Source: JBGTBQ01 sp041749275
GTDB lineage: Bacteria > Acidobacteriota > Blastocatellia > Pyrinomonadales > Pyrinomonadaceae
Assembly: GCA_041749275.1 (NCBI GenBank)
Contig: JBGTBQ010000085.1
Coordinates: forward strand, 1-14,713
Length of the DNA stretch: 14,713 nt
Reading direction: 5' to 3'
Below, in pieces: positions 1 through 7,200 of this stretch. The notes under the pieces were generated by a model. It was not told where the DNA came from and ran no database searches. It saw nothing but the letters and a program-made list of their open reading frames with translations. Position 1 is the stretch's first letter. The number at the start of each line of letters is the position of its first letter. The translations under genes and the position numbers were made by a program.

Positions 1-39
1 GCCCGCCGGTTCAAGTCGCACCGGCGGGCATTGCCCGCC
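1..39. other. Two overlapping GC-rich hairpins at the window edge
   Basis: A perfect 9-bp stem pairs 1-9 (GCCCGCCGG) with 21-29 around an 11-nt loop. A second, mutually exclusive 7-bp stem pairs 23-29 with 33-39 around ATT. There is no T-run on the + strand. The hairpins could be the end of a transcript entering from the left, or a short palindromic repeat; the window edge prevents a decision. Confidence 0.45.
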
Positions 40-97
40 TCTAAACGGTCGCACGCAATTGCAAATCGCTATAAGTGCATGGCAAGTTCGATGTAAT

Positions 98-198
98 GCG
101 GAGGGGCGCGGAGGACGCCGAGAGCATCATTGCAGGTGGGCCAGCTTGAAGGCGACCTTGCTGCTCCGTCCACTCCGCGCCCCTCCGCGCTCTCCGCG
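98..198. repeat. Inverted repeat with CTCCGCG-rich arms upstream of ackA
   Basis: The 16-nt sequence at 98-113 is exactly the reverse complement of 173-188, with a 59-bp spacer. The right arm carries three CTCCGCG cores (173-179, 183-189, 192-198). A -10-like TATACT lies just after it at 205-210, 42 nt before the ackA start, but no good -35 is visible because that position falls in the repeat arm. No coding potential is evident in 1-252. Confidence 0.6.
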
Positions 199-252
199 TT
201 AGGTTATACTCTCCGCAACGCTCGACGACATCGAAGTGAAACCGGGTGATAC

Positions 253-1500
253 ATGAACGTTCTCGTTCTCAATTGCGGAAGCTCAACCGTCAAGTTCCAA
301 CTCATTGCGACCGACCTCGACCGCATCGCCGCGGACACGGACGAGCGACACGCGCGCGGCCAGATCGAACGCATCGGCGGCGAGGCGCTCATCAACTTCC
401 ACGCCACCGGGCGTGAGCCGCGGCGCTCGACCGCTCCCGTGCGCGACACGCGCGCGGCGGTCGAGCAGATCATCCGCTGGGTTACTTCCGAGGCTTCGGG
501 CATCGAGGCCGTCAAGAGCGTCGCCGATGTCCACGCCGTCGGCCACCGGGTCGTCCACGGCGGCGAGCGCTTCACGGATTCCGTGCTCATCACGGATGAG
601 GTGCTGCGCGAAATCGAAGACTGCATCGAGCTGGCGCCGCTGCACAACCCCGCCAACATTCGCGGCATACAGGGCGCCCGCGAAGTCTTCGGGCCGGGCC
701 TCGCGCAGGTCGCCGTCTTCGACACGGCTTTTCACCAGACCCTGCCCGACTACGTTTACCTCTACGCGCTGCCGTACCAGTGGTATCGGCGCCACCGCAT
801 TCGTCGTTACGGTTTCCACGGCACGTCGCATCGCTACGTCGCTTACCGTTACCGCCGGCTGCTCGGCATCGAACGCAACCAGACGAACATCGTCACGCTG
901 CACCTCGGCAACGGCTGCTCGGCGGCGGCCATCCGCGCGGGCGACTCCGTGGACACTTCGATGGGGATGACGCCGCTCGAAGGTCTCGTGATGGGGACGC
1001 GCTCCGGCGATATTGACCCGGCGATCATTGATTTCATCGCGGCCAAGGAGGGGCTGACCGCGCAGGAGGTGGACACGGTGCTGAACAAGCAATCGGGTCT
1101 GATCGGCATATCGGGGCTGACCAACGATATGCGCGAACTGATTGACGAGGCGCGCGAATCGGGCGACCGGCGCGCGCGTCTCGCCATCGAGATTTTCTGC
1201 TACCGCGCACGCAAATACGTCGGCGCATATCTCGCCGCGCTCGGCGGGGCGGACGCGCTCGTCTTCACCGGCGGCATCGGCGAGAACTCGGCGGAGGTGC
1301 GCGCGCGCATCTGCGAAGGGCTGGGCTGGATGGGCGTCGAGCTTGACGCATCGCTCAACGAGAAGATGATCGCGCGCAGCGAAGGGTTGATTAGCGGTGA
1401 AGGCTCAAAGCTCGCCGTCTACGTCATCCCGACCGACGAAGAACTGCTCATCGCGCGTGACACGGTGCGCTGTGTGCGCGGCGTGAAGCAAAGGTATTGA
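253..1500 (+). CDS. ackA: Acetate kinase
   Basis: AckA is a cytoplasmic enzyme that interconverts acetate plus ATP with acetyl phosphate plus ADP, giving ATP during acetate overflow or fermentation. The 415-residue length fits the family. Conserved blocks appear in order: N-terminal VLNCGSSTVKFQL containing the substrate-binding Asn7, GHRVVHGGE with its active-site Arg, FDTAFHQTLP, YGFHGTSHRYV with the transition-state His, HLGNGCS, GMTPLEGLVMGTRSGDIDP, FTGGIGENS, and the C-terminal PTDEELLIARDT with the catalytic Glu. The ATG at 253 is chosen because the family usually begins within a residue or two of this VLxxNxGSSS-like motif; the Shine-Dalgarno sequence is weak. The usual partner pta (phosphotransacetylase) is not in the window. 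The stop is 11 nt from the start of the next gene, so the two are probably co-transcribed. Confidence 0.97.
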   Translation: MNVLVLNCGSSTVKFQLIATDLDRIAADTDERHARGQIERIGGEALINFHATGREPRRSTAPVRDTRAAVEQIIRWVTSEASGIEAVKSVADVHAVGHRVVHGGERFTDSVLITDEVLREIEDCIELAPLHNPANIRGIQGAREVFGPGLAQVAVFDTAFHQTLPDYVYLYALPYQWYRRHRIRRYGFHGTSHRYVAYRYRRLLGIERNQTNIVTLHLGNGCSAAAIRAGDSVDTSMGMTPLEGLVMGTRSGDIDPAIIDFIAAKEGLTAQEVDTVLNKQSGLIGISGLTNDMRELIDEARESGDRRARLAIEIFCYRARKYVGAYLAALGGADALVFTGGIGENSAEVRARICEGLGWMGVELDASLNEKMIARSEGLISGEGSKLAVYVIPTDEELLIARDTVRCVRGVKQRY

Positions 1501-1511
1501 GGATTTCAGAG

Positions 1512-2453
1512 ATGAATTTCAGCATAACCATCATCGCTGCTTGTGTGCTGCTCGCGCTGACCGATGTCGCTCCGGCTTCGTGCGGCTCAAACCGGAGGAG
1601 GGAGCCGCCGCGGAACTTGAACCCGACGGCGGCGGCGACGCCCACGCCCGCTTCCAACGAGGGGAAAGAGATGAAAGTTCTGGCACAGGGGCAATACGGG
1701 AAAGTCGCGGAGCCTTTTCTCGTCGTCGCGCGCGAGGCTGAAGTGTATGGCGAACTGCGCGCGCTCGTCGCGGGCTTACCGGAATTGGGCGCGGACTTCT
1801 TCGAGAAGCACGCCGTCGTCGCGGCCTTCGCCGGGACGCGACGGTCGGGTGGCTTCGGCATCGAATTCGAGGATGGGAAGGGCGGTCTCATTGATGTCAC
1901 GGTGACGCCGCCGCCGAAGGACGCCATGGTGACGATGGCGCTCACGCAGCCTTTCAAGGTCGTGTCCGTTCCGGTCGGCGAGGAAGAAGGGGTTGACTTC
2001 GAACTGCACGGGCCGTGGGCGCTGCCAATATTCAGACCCTACCGCGTCGCGTCGGGTGAGTTCACGACGGGCGGCGGCTTCGCCGGTCGCTTCGAGAAAC
2101 TGGCGCTCACGGGCCTGCTCAACATCACACGCCATGGGAAACTCGTAACGCTGCTGTTCCATCTGGATGGCACGGGTGGAGAGAAGAAACGCGCGCTGCG
2201 AGTGGCCGCGACCGGATTGGAGCGCGCCGCCGACCGCTTCGAGATTCCGCGGGTAGATGCGGGGACGCTGGTTGACCATCCGCGCCCGCCGTTGCGCGTG
2301 ACGGGGCGGTTCGCCGGCGACGGGGCCAAACTTTCGCTGACGTTCGATTCACTGCCCACGAATGTCAACGACGGATTTGACGGGATGGGGAATCTCGAAG
2401 CGACGGCGACTGGGCCGGCACCGCCGAAGAGCAAACCACAGTCGGAAATGTGA
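1512..2453 (+). CDS. Secreted PrcB-like domain protein, function unknown
   Basis: This 313-residue protein begins with a hydrophobic stretch (about residues 4-18) and a possible but poor lipobox ending at Cys24 (PASC). A Pro/Thr/Ala-rich spacer follows to about residue 50. Residues about 60-160 resemble the C-terminal domain of PrcB, a lipoprotein linked to the prtP protease complex of Treponema: a block with FxGTRRSGGFGIEF, then TPPPKDAM and TxPFKVVSVP. The remaining 150 residues look beta-rich and I do not recognise them. The ATG at 1512 is preceded by GAGG at 1499-1502. An upstream in-frame TTG at 1497 overlaps the ackA stop and would add one Arg to the signal's n-region. An ATG at 1671 with GAGGGG before it would give a version without a signal. 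The PrcB assignment rests on motif memory only; a role as protease inhibitor or partner is inference. Confidence 0.75.
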   Translation: MNFSITIIAACVLLALTDVAPASCGSNRRREPPRNLNPTAAATPTPASNEGKEMKVLAQGQYGKVAEPFLVVAREAEVYGELRALVAGLPELGADFFEKHAVVAAFAGTRRSGGFGIEFEDGKGGLIDVTVTPPPKDAMVTMALTQPFKVVSVPVGEEEGVDFELHGPWALPIFRPYRVASGEFTTGGGFAGRFEKLALTGLLNITRHGKLVTLLFHLDGTGGEKKRALRVAATGLERAADRFEIPRVDAGTLVDHPRPPLRVTGRFAGDGAKLSLTFDSLPTNVNDGFDGMGNLEATATGPAPPKSKPQSEM

Positions 2454-2470
2454 GTTAGATTTCACTTGGC

Positions 2471-2497
2471 TGTACGGTCAGAACCGCCCCCCGTACA
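2471..2497. other. Small hairpin after the PrcB-like gene
   Basis: TGTACGG at 2471-2477 is the reverse complement of 2491-2497, with a 13-nt loop. It has no T-run and precedes the stronger terminator. It may be incidental. Confidence 0.3.
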
Positions 2498-2535
2498 CTG
2501 ACTTGAAAACCGATCTAGGACTCGGAGCAGAGACG

Positions 2536-2570
2536 AAAAAGCGGGGAGGCTGTGGGCCTCCCCGCTTTTT
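2536..2570. terminator. Bidirectional intrinsic terminator
   Basis: A perfect 10-bp G/C stem pairs 2541-2550 with 2556-2565 around a TGTGG loop. It is flanked by AAAAA on the left (2536-2540) and TTTTT on the right (2566-2570), so the RNA from either strand ends in a hairpin plus U-run. It lies between the + strand PrcB-like gene (stop at 2453) and the minus-strand HAF gene (stop at 2609), and fits as a shared terminator for two convergent units. Confidence 0.93.
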
Positions 2571-2608
2571 TATTGTGGTGGTGAGTGCTGAAGAGAGCTA
2601 GCCACTCA

Positions 2609-3850
2609 CTAAGGCTCGATGACGCGCCGCGGGTTCCACTTCGTGACACGCGGTCGCACGCCGCGCGCGGGAGTGGGCGCCGCCGCCTTGGATGGCGTCA
2701 CGGCGGGCGCTTTGACAAAGGGAAGCGGCGCTTGCGTCGAGCAGGGCGGCGGTTCGCCGCCGGGGATTTCGTCAACCGCGCTGACGAGCAGGAAGCCGCG
2801 CGTCTGTCCCGACGGGTTGATGCCGATGCCCACGATCTGCCCGGTGCTGTTGATGCCGCGCGCTTCGGTCAGCGTCCAACCGCTGCCCGGCGCGATCAGT
2901 TGGTTGAGGTCGAGCATCCCGTTCTGCGCGTCGTAATAGAATGCGTGCCGCTCGCCGTTTGCGATCTCGGAGAACCCGACGACGGCGCCGCGGTTGTTGA
3001 TGTCGTAGGCGATGCTGCGCGCTCCGCCGAGCGTGCCGAGATTGACCATCCCGGTCGAACTGCTCCAGAGAAAGGCGCGTAGCGGGGGGCTGATGGAGCC
3101 GGTCTCGGTCGTCGAATAGCCGACCACTTTGCCCTCGTCGTTGAGACCGAAAGCGATGCTCAAGCTGCCGGCACCGAGCGTGCCGAGGTCAATCAACGGG
3201 CCGCTGCCGCTATAGAAGAAGGCATGTGTTTGGCCCGTCGAGGTGTTTGAGTAACCGGCCACCTGACCTGTGTTGTTGATCGCTTGCGCCGAACTGTTGC
3301 TGCCGCCCGTGAAGGTGCCGAGGTCAACCATACCCGTCGAGTTGCTCCAGATGAAGGCGTGCTCGCTAAGCGTAATGGGGTTGATCTCCGACACCCCGAC
3401 CACTTGGCTCGCGTCGTTCACGTCCCATGCATATGCGGAGCCGCCGTTGAGCGTGCCGAGGTCACGCTTACCGAAGACCGCCGACCAGATGTAAGGGTGC
3501 GCGCCGGTCGTCGTTTCGGATGCCCCGATCACGTAGTCAATCTCGTTGACGGAGTTGGCGTCGGCCTGTCCGTCTCCGCCCAGCGTGCCGATGTCCGTCA
3601 TCTGGCCCTGATACCAGATGAATGGATGACGGCTAATACTCCCCGTCGGCAGCGAATCGCCGACGACTCGGCCCTGATCGTTAATGCCAAAAGCGCGGCT
3701 CTCGTTGCCGCCGAGCGTGTTGAGGTCAATGAGGACGTAACTCGGAACATCCGCCCGCGACGGGCGCGAAGAGATAAAGGCGATGGTCGAGAGCAGACAA
3801 AGAGCGAAGAGACAGGCCACGACCTGACGCCAGTGCTTGAATCCGTGCAT
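2609..3850 (-). CDS. Secreted HAF-repeat protein (short paralogue)
   Basis: The 413-residue product starts with a basic n-region and hydrophobic core (MHGFKHWRQVVACLFALCLL) and a likely signal-peptidase site after SRA near residue 34. Seven HAF-type repeats follow (about residues 35-355), each built on a [D/N]LGTLGG...AxxIN..GxVVGxS pattern; the seventh is the GSGWTLTEARGINSTGQIVG form. After a PPPCST motif the last 45 residues are basic, Pro/Ala-rich and probably disordered. HAF repeats are known in extracellular bacterial proteins of undefined role. Seven regular beta-rich repeats suggest a seven-bladed propeller, which is inference. The ATG at 3850 is preferred over an upstream TTG at 3865 because AAGGAG lies 6 nt before it. 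It is a paralogue of the gene at 4247-8182 and lacks that protein's Calx-beta and DUF4214 regions. Confidence 0.88.
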   Translation of the reverse strand: MHGFKHWRQVVACLFALCLLSTIAFISSRPSRADVPSYVLIDLNTLGGNESRAFGINDQGRVVGDSLPTGSISRHPFIWYQGQMTDIGTLGGDGQADANSVNEIDYVIGASETTTGAHPYIWSAVFGKRDLGTLNGGSAYAWDVNDASQVVGVSEINPITLSEHAFIWSNSTGMVDLGTFTGGSNSSAQAINNTGQVAGYSNTSTGQTHAFFYSGSGPLIDLGTLGAGSLSIAFGLNDEGKVVGYSTTETGSISPPLRAFLWSSSTGMVNLGTLGGARSIAYDINNRGAVVGFSEIANGERHAFYYDAQNGMLDLNQLIAPGSGWTLTEARGINSTGQIVGIGINPSGQTRGFLLVSAVDEIPGGEPPPCSTQAPLPFVKAPAVTPSKAAAPTPARGVRPRVTKWNPRRVIEP

Positions 3851-3975
3851 GTGGAACTCCTTCAAAAGACTGATTGGAACGGGCTGACAGGTGATGGAGC
3901 GAGAACGATTCGGAGACCTGCCGTAGAGAATTCACACAAAGCGTTGACAGCCCGCAAACATCGAACTGGGCGCGA

Positions 3976-4005
3976 ACTGTAATCGCCCGGCGGGAGTCAA
4001 GTCAA
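3976..4005 (-). promoter_or_regulatory. Promoter of the short HAF gene
   Basis: On the minus strand TTGACT (4005-4000) and TACAGT (3981-3976) are separated by 18 nt, a good sigma-70-type arrangement. The -10 is about 125 nt upstream of the ATG at 3850, giving a long leader. The same arrangement occurs before the large HAF paralogue at 8305-8334, which makes chance less likely. Confidence 0.7.
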
Positions 4006-4040
4006 ATGAAAAACAGAAATGAAGGCGCCGCGATAAAAGA

Positions 4041-4068
4041 AGACCGCTCATCATGCGTCGAGCGGTCT
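4041..4068 (-). terminator. Likely terminator downstream of the large HAF gene
   Basis: AGACCGCTC at 4041-4049 pairs perfectly with 4060-4068 (9 bp, 10-nt loop). On the minus strand the stem is followed by TCTTTTAT, a moderate U-rich tail. It lies about 180 nt beyond the stop at 4247 and just upstream of the promoter of the next HAF gene, so it would separate the two units. Confidence 0.55.
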
Positions 4069-4083
4069 CTTTGTTCATCTCTG

Positions 4084-4104
4084 ATCCTTCATCCTTCGTC
4101 CTCA
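4084..4104. repeat. Short tandem heptamer (ATCCTTC type)
   Basis: ATCCTTC occurs twice in tandem (4084-4090, 4091-4097), followed by the related GTCCTCA. It abuts the decayed aminotransferase fragment. Comparable heptamer tracts lie after the intact aminotransferase (ATCCGCC) and after the aspartate-type aminotransferase (ATCCCTC). No inverted partner was found close by. Confidence 0.5.
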
Positions 4105-4105
4105 A

Positions 4106-4206
4106 TGCCTGCCGGAGATAAGCGCCGGCCTCGGCTCGGTTGGCGACGAGGTCGCGTTCGAGCAGCTCGATGGTCTTGAGCGCGGCGGCGACCACGCCGC
4201 CGAAAA
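4106..4206 (-). pseudogene. Remnant of class III aminotransferase C-terminal region
   Basis: On the minus strand this encodes FGG, VVAAALKTIELLERDLVAN, RAEAGAYLRQALR, matching residues about 327-362 of the aminotransferase at 8452-9807 (FGGNPVAIAAALKTIELLER and onwards). Positions 4140-4191 align with 8756-8807 with two mismatches in 52 bases. A 9-base in-frame gap removes three residues after FGG, and similarity decays to the left of about 4106. There is no PLP lysine, no N-terminal domain and no sensible start. It cannot be functional and is best read as debris of a duplication. It begins about 40 nt downstream of the large HAF gene's stop. The rest of the 3851-4246 interval holds the promoter, terminator and heptamer tract listed separately. 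Confidence 0.85.
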
Positions 4207-4246
4207 ACTGATCGGCTTCGAGGAGGTGAGAGAGAGCGCGGCTCAC

Positions 4247-7200
4247 TCACCGACCGAAACGCTCGCTGTACTCGATGGATTGGATAAACGCCTTGACCAT
4301 CTCGGCCTGAATAAAGTTGCCGTTGAACTCGTTCAATTTCCCCAGCCAGAAGTTGTAGCCGTCGAAGTTCGCATCGGGCGCGGCGTCCGGGTCGCGCCGC
4401 AGGTAGCCGAAATACTGCGCCAGCACGAAGGCGCGGTTGCTCTCCGACGCCGCGAACTCAGCATCCTCGGCCACCACGCGCAACACTTGTGCGCGCGTCA
4501 TCGTCCCGCTGTTCAAGTCGTTGACTAACGAGTCGCGCTCCGTCGGCGAGAGCGCCCCACCGGCGTTGGCCGCGTCATTCAAGGCATCCACGAACTGTGC
4601 ATTCGTCAGAGAGTTGTAGCGCGTGCTGAACCGCATACTCGTCACGAACTCGTCGAAGAATGAGACCTTGTTCGTTTCGAGTTGCTGTTGCCAGTTGCCC
4701 ACTCCGACCTGCACCCCATCACCAATCTGTCGAGAGCCTGAGAGATACTCTCTGAGGGTCAGCGGCACCGGCTTGTTTGGCAGATTCCCAAAGGCCGCTT
4801 TGTACGCCCGGTGAACCAGATAGCCCGTCTCTTGATTCTCAATCGAGAGGAAGAAGGCCGCACTGACGTTGACGCGGCAGACCAGCAAATCCGAAGCGCC
4901 GCATCCGGTCATCTGTCCCACCCAGAAGTCGAGGCCGGACTGATCCGGCACACGGTTGAGGAAATCAGCGTAGTGCTGGCGAACGAAGAAGGGCGGTTCA
5001 ATCGTCGCATCCTTGACCGGGCTGGGGCCGTCGGCTGCGTCGTTGTCCGTGATTGAGACGGAGGCCGTGCTTTGCGAACCGAGCAGCGCCCCGACCGGGT
5101 TGCTCAAGGTGAGTTGGAAACTCTCGCCGTCGTCGTCGAAGCGGTCGTCGGTGATGATAACCTCGAACGTCTTCACGGTCTCGCCGGGCGCGAAGCGGAG
5201 GCGACCGAGCGCGGCGGTGTAATCCTTGCGCTCGGTGGCCGTGCCGTCGAAAGTCGCATAATTGACAAACGCCTCGCCGGAGGCGTCGCCAGTGCGCGCG
5301 ACCGTCGCGGTGATCGTGCCCGCCGATTCGTTGACTGTGTAAGCCGCGGGGGCGAACTGGATGGTGGGTGTGTCGTCGTTGGTGATCGTGGCGACACCCT
5401 GCCCATCGAGGATCGTCGCGTTGACCGGATTCGTCAGGTTCAGGAAAAAGGTCTCGTCCGGCTCGTTCATGGTGTCGCCATTCACCAAGACGCTCACCAT
5501 CTTGCTCGTCTCGCCGGGGTTGAACGTCACCGAGCCGGCGGTCGCTTGGTAATCGCTCCCGGCGGTCGCCGTGTTGTCGGCGGTGGCGAAAGAGACGGTC
5601 ACGGTCTGACCGCTCGCGGCGGAGAGCGTGAGGTTGAATGTAGCGTTGACCGTCCCGGCGTTGCCTTCCACGACGCTCACATCGCTGACCGATAAGACGG
5701 GCGGCGATTCGTTGTCCGTGATGGTCAGCGTCGCCGTCGAGGGACTGCCGAGCACGGCCCCGCCCGTCGGGTTGCTGAGTGCGAGGCTGATGGTCTCGCT
5801 CCCTTCGGCGAGCGTGTCATCAAGAATCGTGACGTTGAAAGTCTTGCTCACCTCGCCCGCCGCGAAATCGAGCGTCCCCGACGCAGCGGTGTAGTCCGCG
5901 CCAGCCGTCGCGGTTCCGTCCGAGGTTGCATAGTTGACCGCAACGGCGCCCGCGCTCCCGTTCACCCGCGTCACGGTGATGGTTGCCGCGCCTCCGTTTT
6001 CCGCCACAACGTAGTCCGCGCCGCTGAACCGCACAGCCCCCGCCTCGTCGTCAATGATCGTGCCCACACCCTGCCCATCCGAGATGGTTGCGTTGATGGG
6101 GTTCGAGAGGTTGACGAAGAAAGTCTCATCCGCCTCGCCCACCGTGTCGCCGATGACCAGCACCGTGATGGGCTTCGAGGTCTCGCCGGGGTTGAACGTC
6201 ACCGAGCCGGCGGTCGCTTGGTAGTCGCTCCCGGCGGTCGCCGTGTTGTCGGCGGTGGCGAAAGAGACGGTCACGGTCTGACCGCTCACGGCGGAGAGCG
6301 TGAGGTTGAAGACGGCGTCGGTCGTGCCGGTATGGCCCTCGGTGACGGTCACGTCGCCGATTGAAAGTGTGGGAGGTGCGTCGTCATCCGTGATCGTGCC
6401 GACTCCTTGCCCGTCCGCGATGGTCGCGTTCGAGGGCGAGGAAAGGTTGACGAAAAAGCTCTCGTCTGGCTCATCCGAAGTGTCGCCGTTGACTGAGACG
6501 GCGATGGTTTGCAGGGTTTGACCGGGATTGAATGTCAGTATCCCGCTGTGCGACAGGTAATCGCTGCCGCTCGTCGCGGTGTTGTCGGCGGTTGAGAAGT
6601 TCACGGTCACGGTTTTGCCGCTGGCCGGCGACAGCGTGACGTTGAAGGTTGCGGTGGTTGTGCCCGCGTTGCCTTCCGTGACCGTCACATCGTTGATCGA
6701 GAGCGCGGGCGGCGCGTCGTCGTCCAAGATGGTCAGTGTGGCCGTCGAAGGGCTGCCGAGCACGGCGCCGCCCGTCGGGTTGCTGAGGGTCAAATTCACC
6801 GTCTCGTCAGGTTCGTCCGTCGTATCGTTCGTGATTAAGACCGGAACGTTTTTACTGGTCTCTCCCGAAGCAAAGTCGAGCGTCAGCGCAAGGGGCGTGT
6901 AGTCGGAGCCGGCGGTCGCGGTGCCGTCACTTGTCGCTAGATTGACGGAGACCGCGCTCTCGGCGTCCCCCGTGCGCGTGACGGTGACGGTAGCCATTCC
7001 CACGTCCTCGCTCGCAGCGTAACTTGCGGCGCTAAACTGTATGAACGGCGTCGGCGTCGGCGTCGGTGTTGGTGTCGGAGTCGGTGTCGAGCAGGGCGGC
7101 GGGTCGGCGAGACTGATGGGCGTGAGCAAGAAGGCGTGTGTTTGTCCGGAGGGGTTGATGCCGAAGCCGACGATCTGCCCCCGGTCATTGATAGACTGCG

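Noticed and set aside
1..39. A possible 3' end of a tRNA (GGTTCAAGTC resembles a T-loop)
   Set aside because: The five bases before TTCAAGT do not pair with the five after it, so no T-arm forms; the symmetry is instead a 9-bp hairpin with an 11-nt loop.
283..1092. A 269-codon minus-strand open frame within ackA
   Set aside because: It is antisense to a conserved enzyme, rich in Arg/Val/Asp, and has no motif.
3284..3982. A 232-codon + strand open frame across the short HAF gene and its promoter
   Set aside because: It reads the complement of the HAF repeats and their promoter; the repetitive shadow composition explains it.
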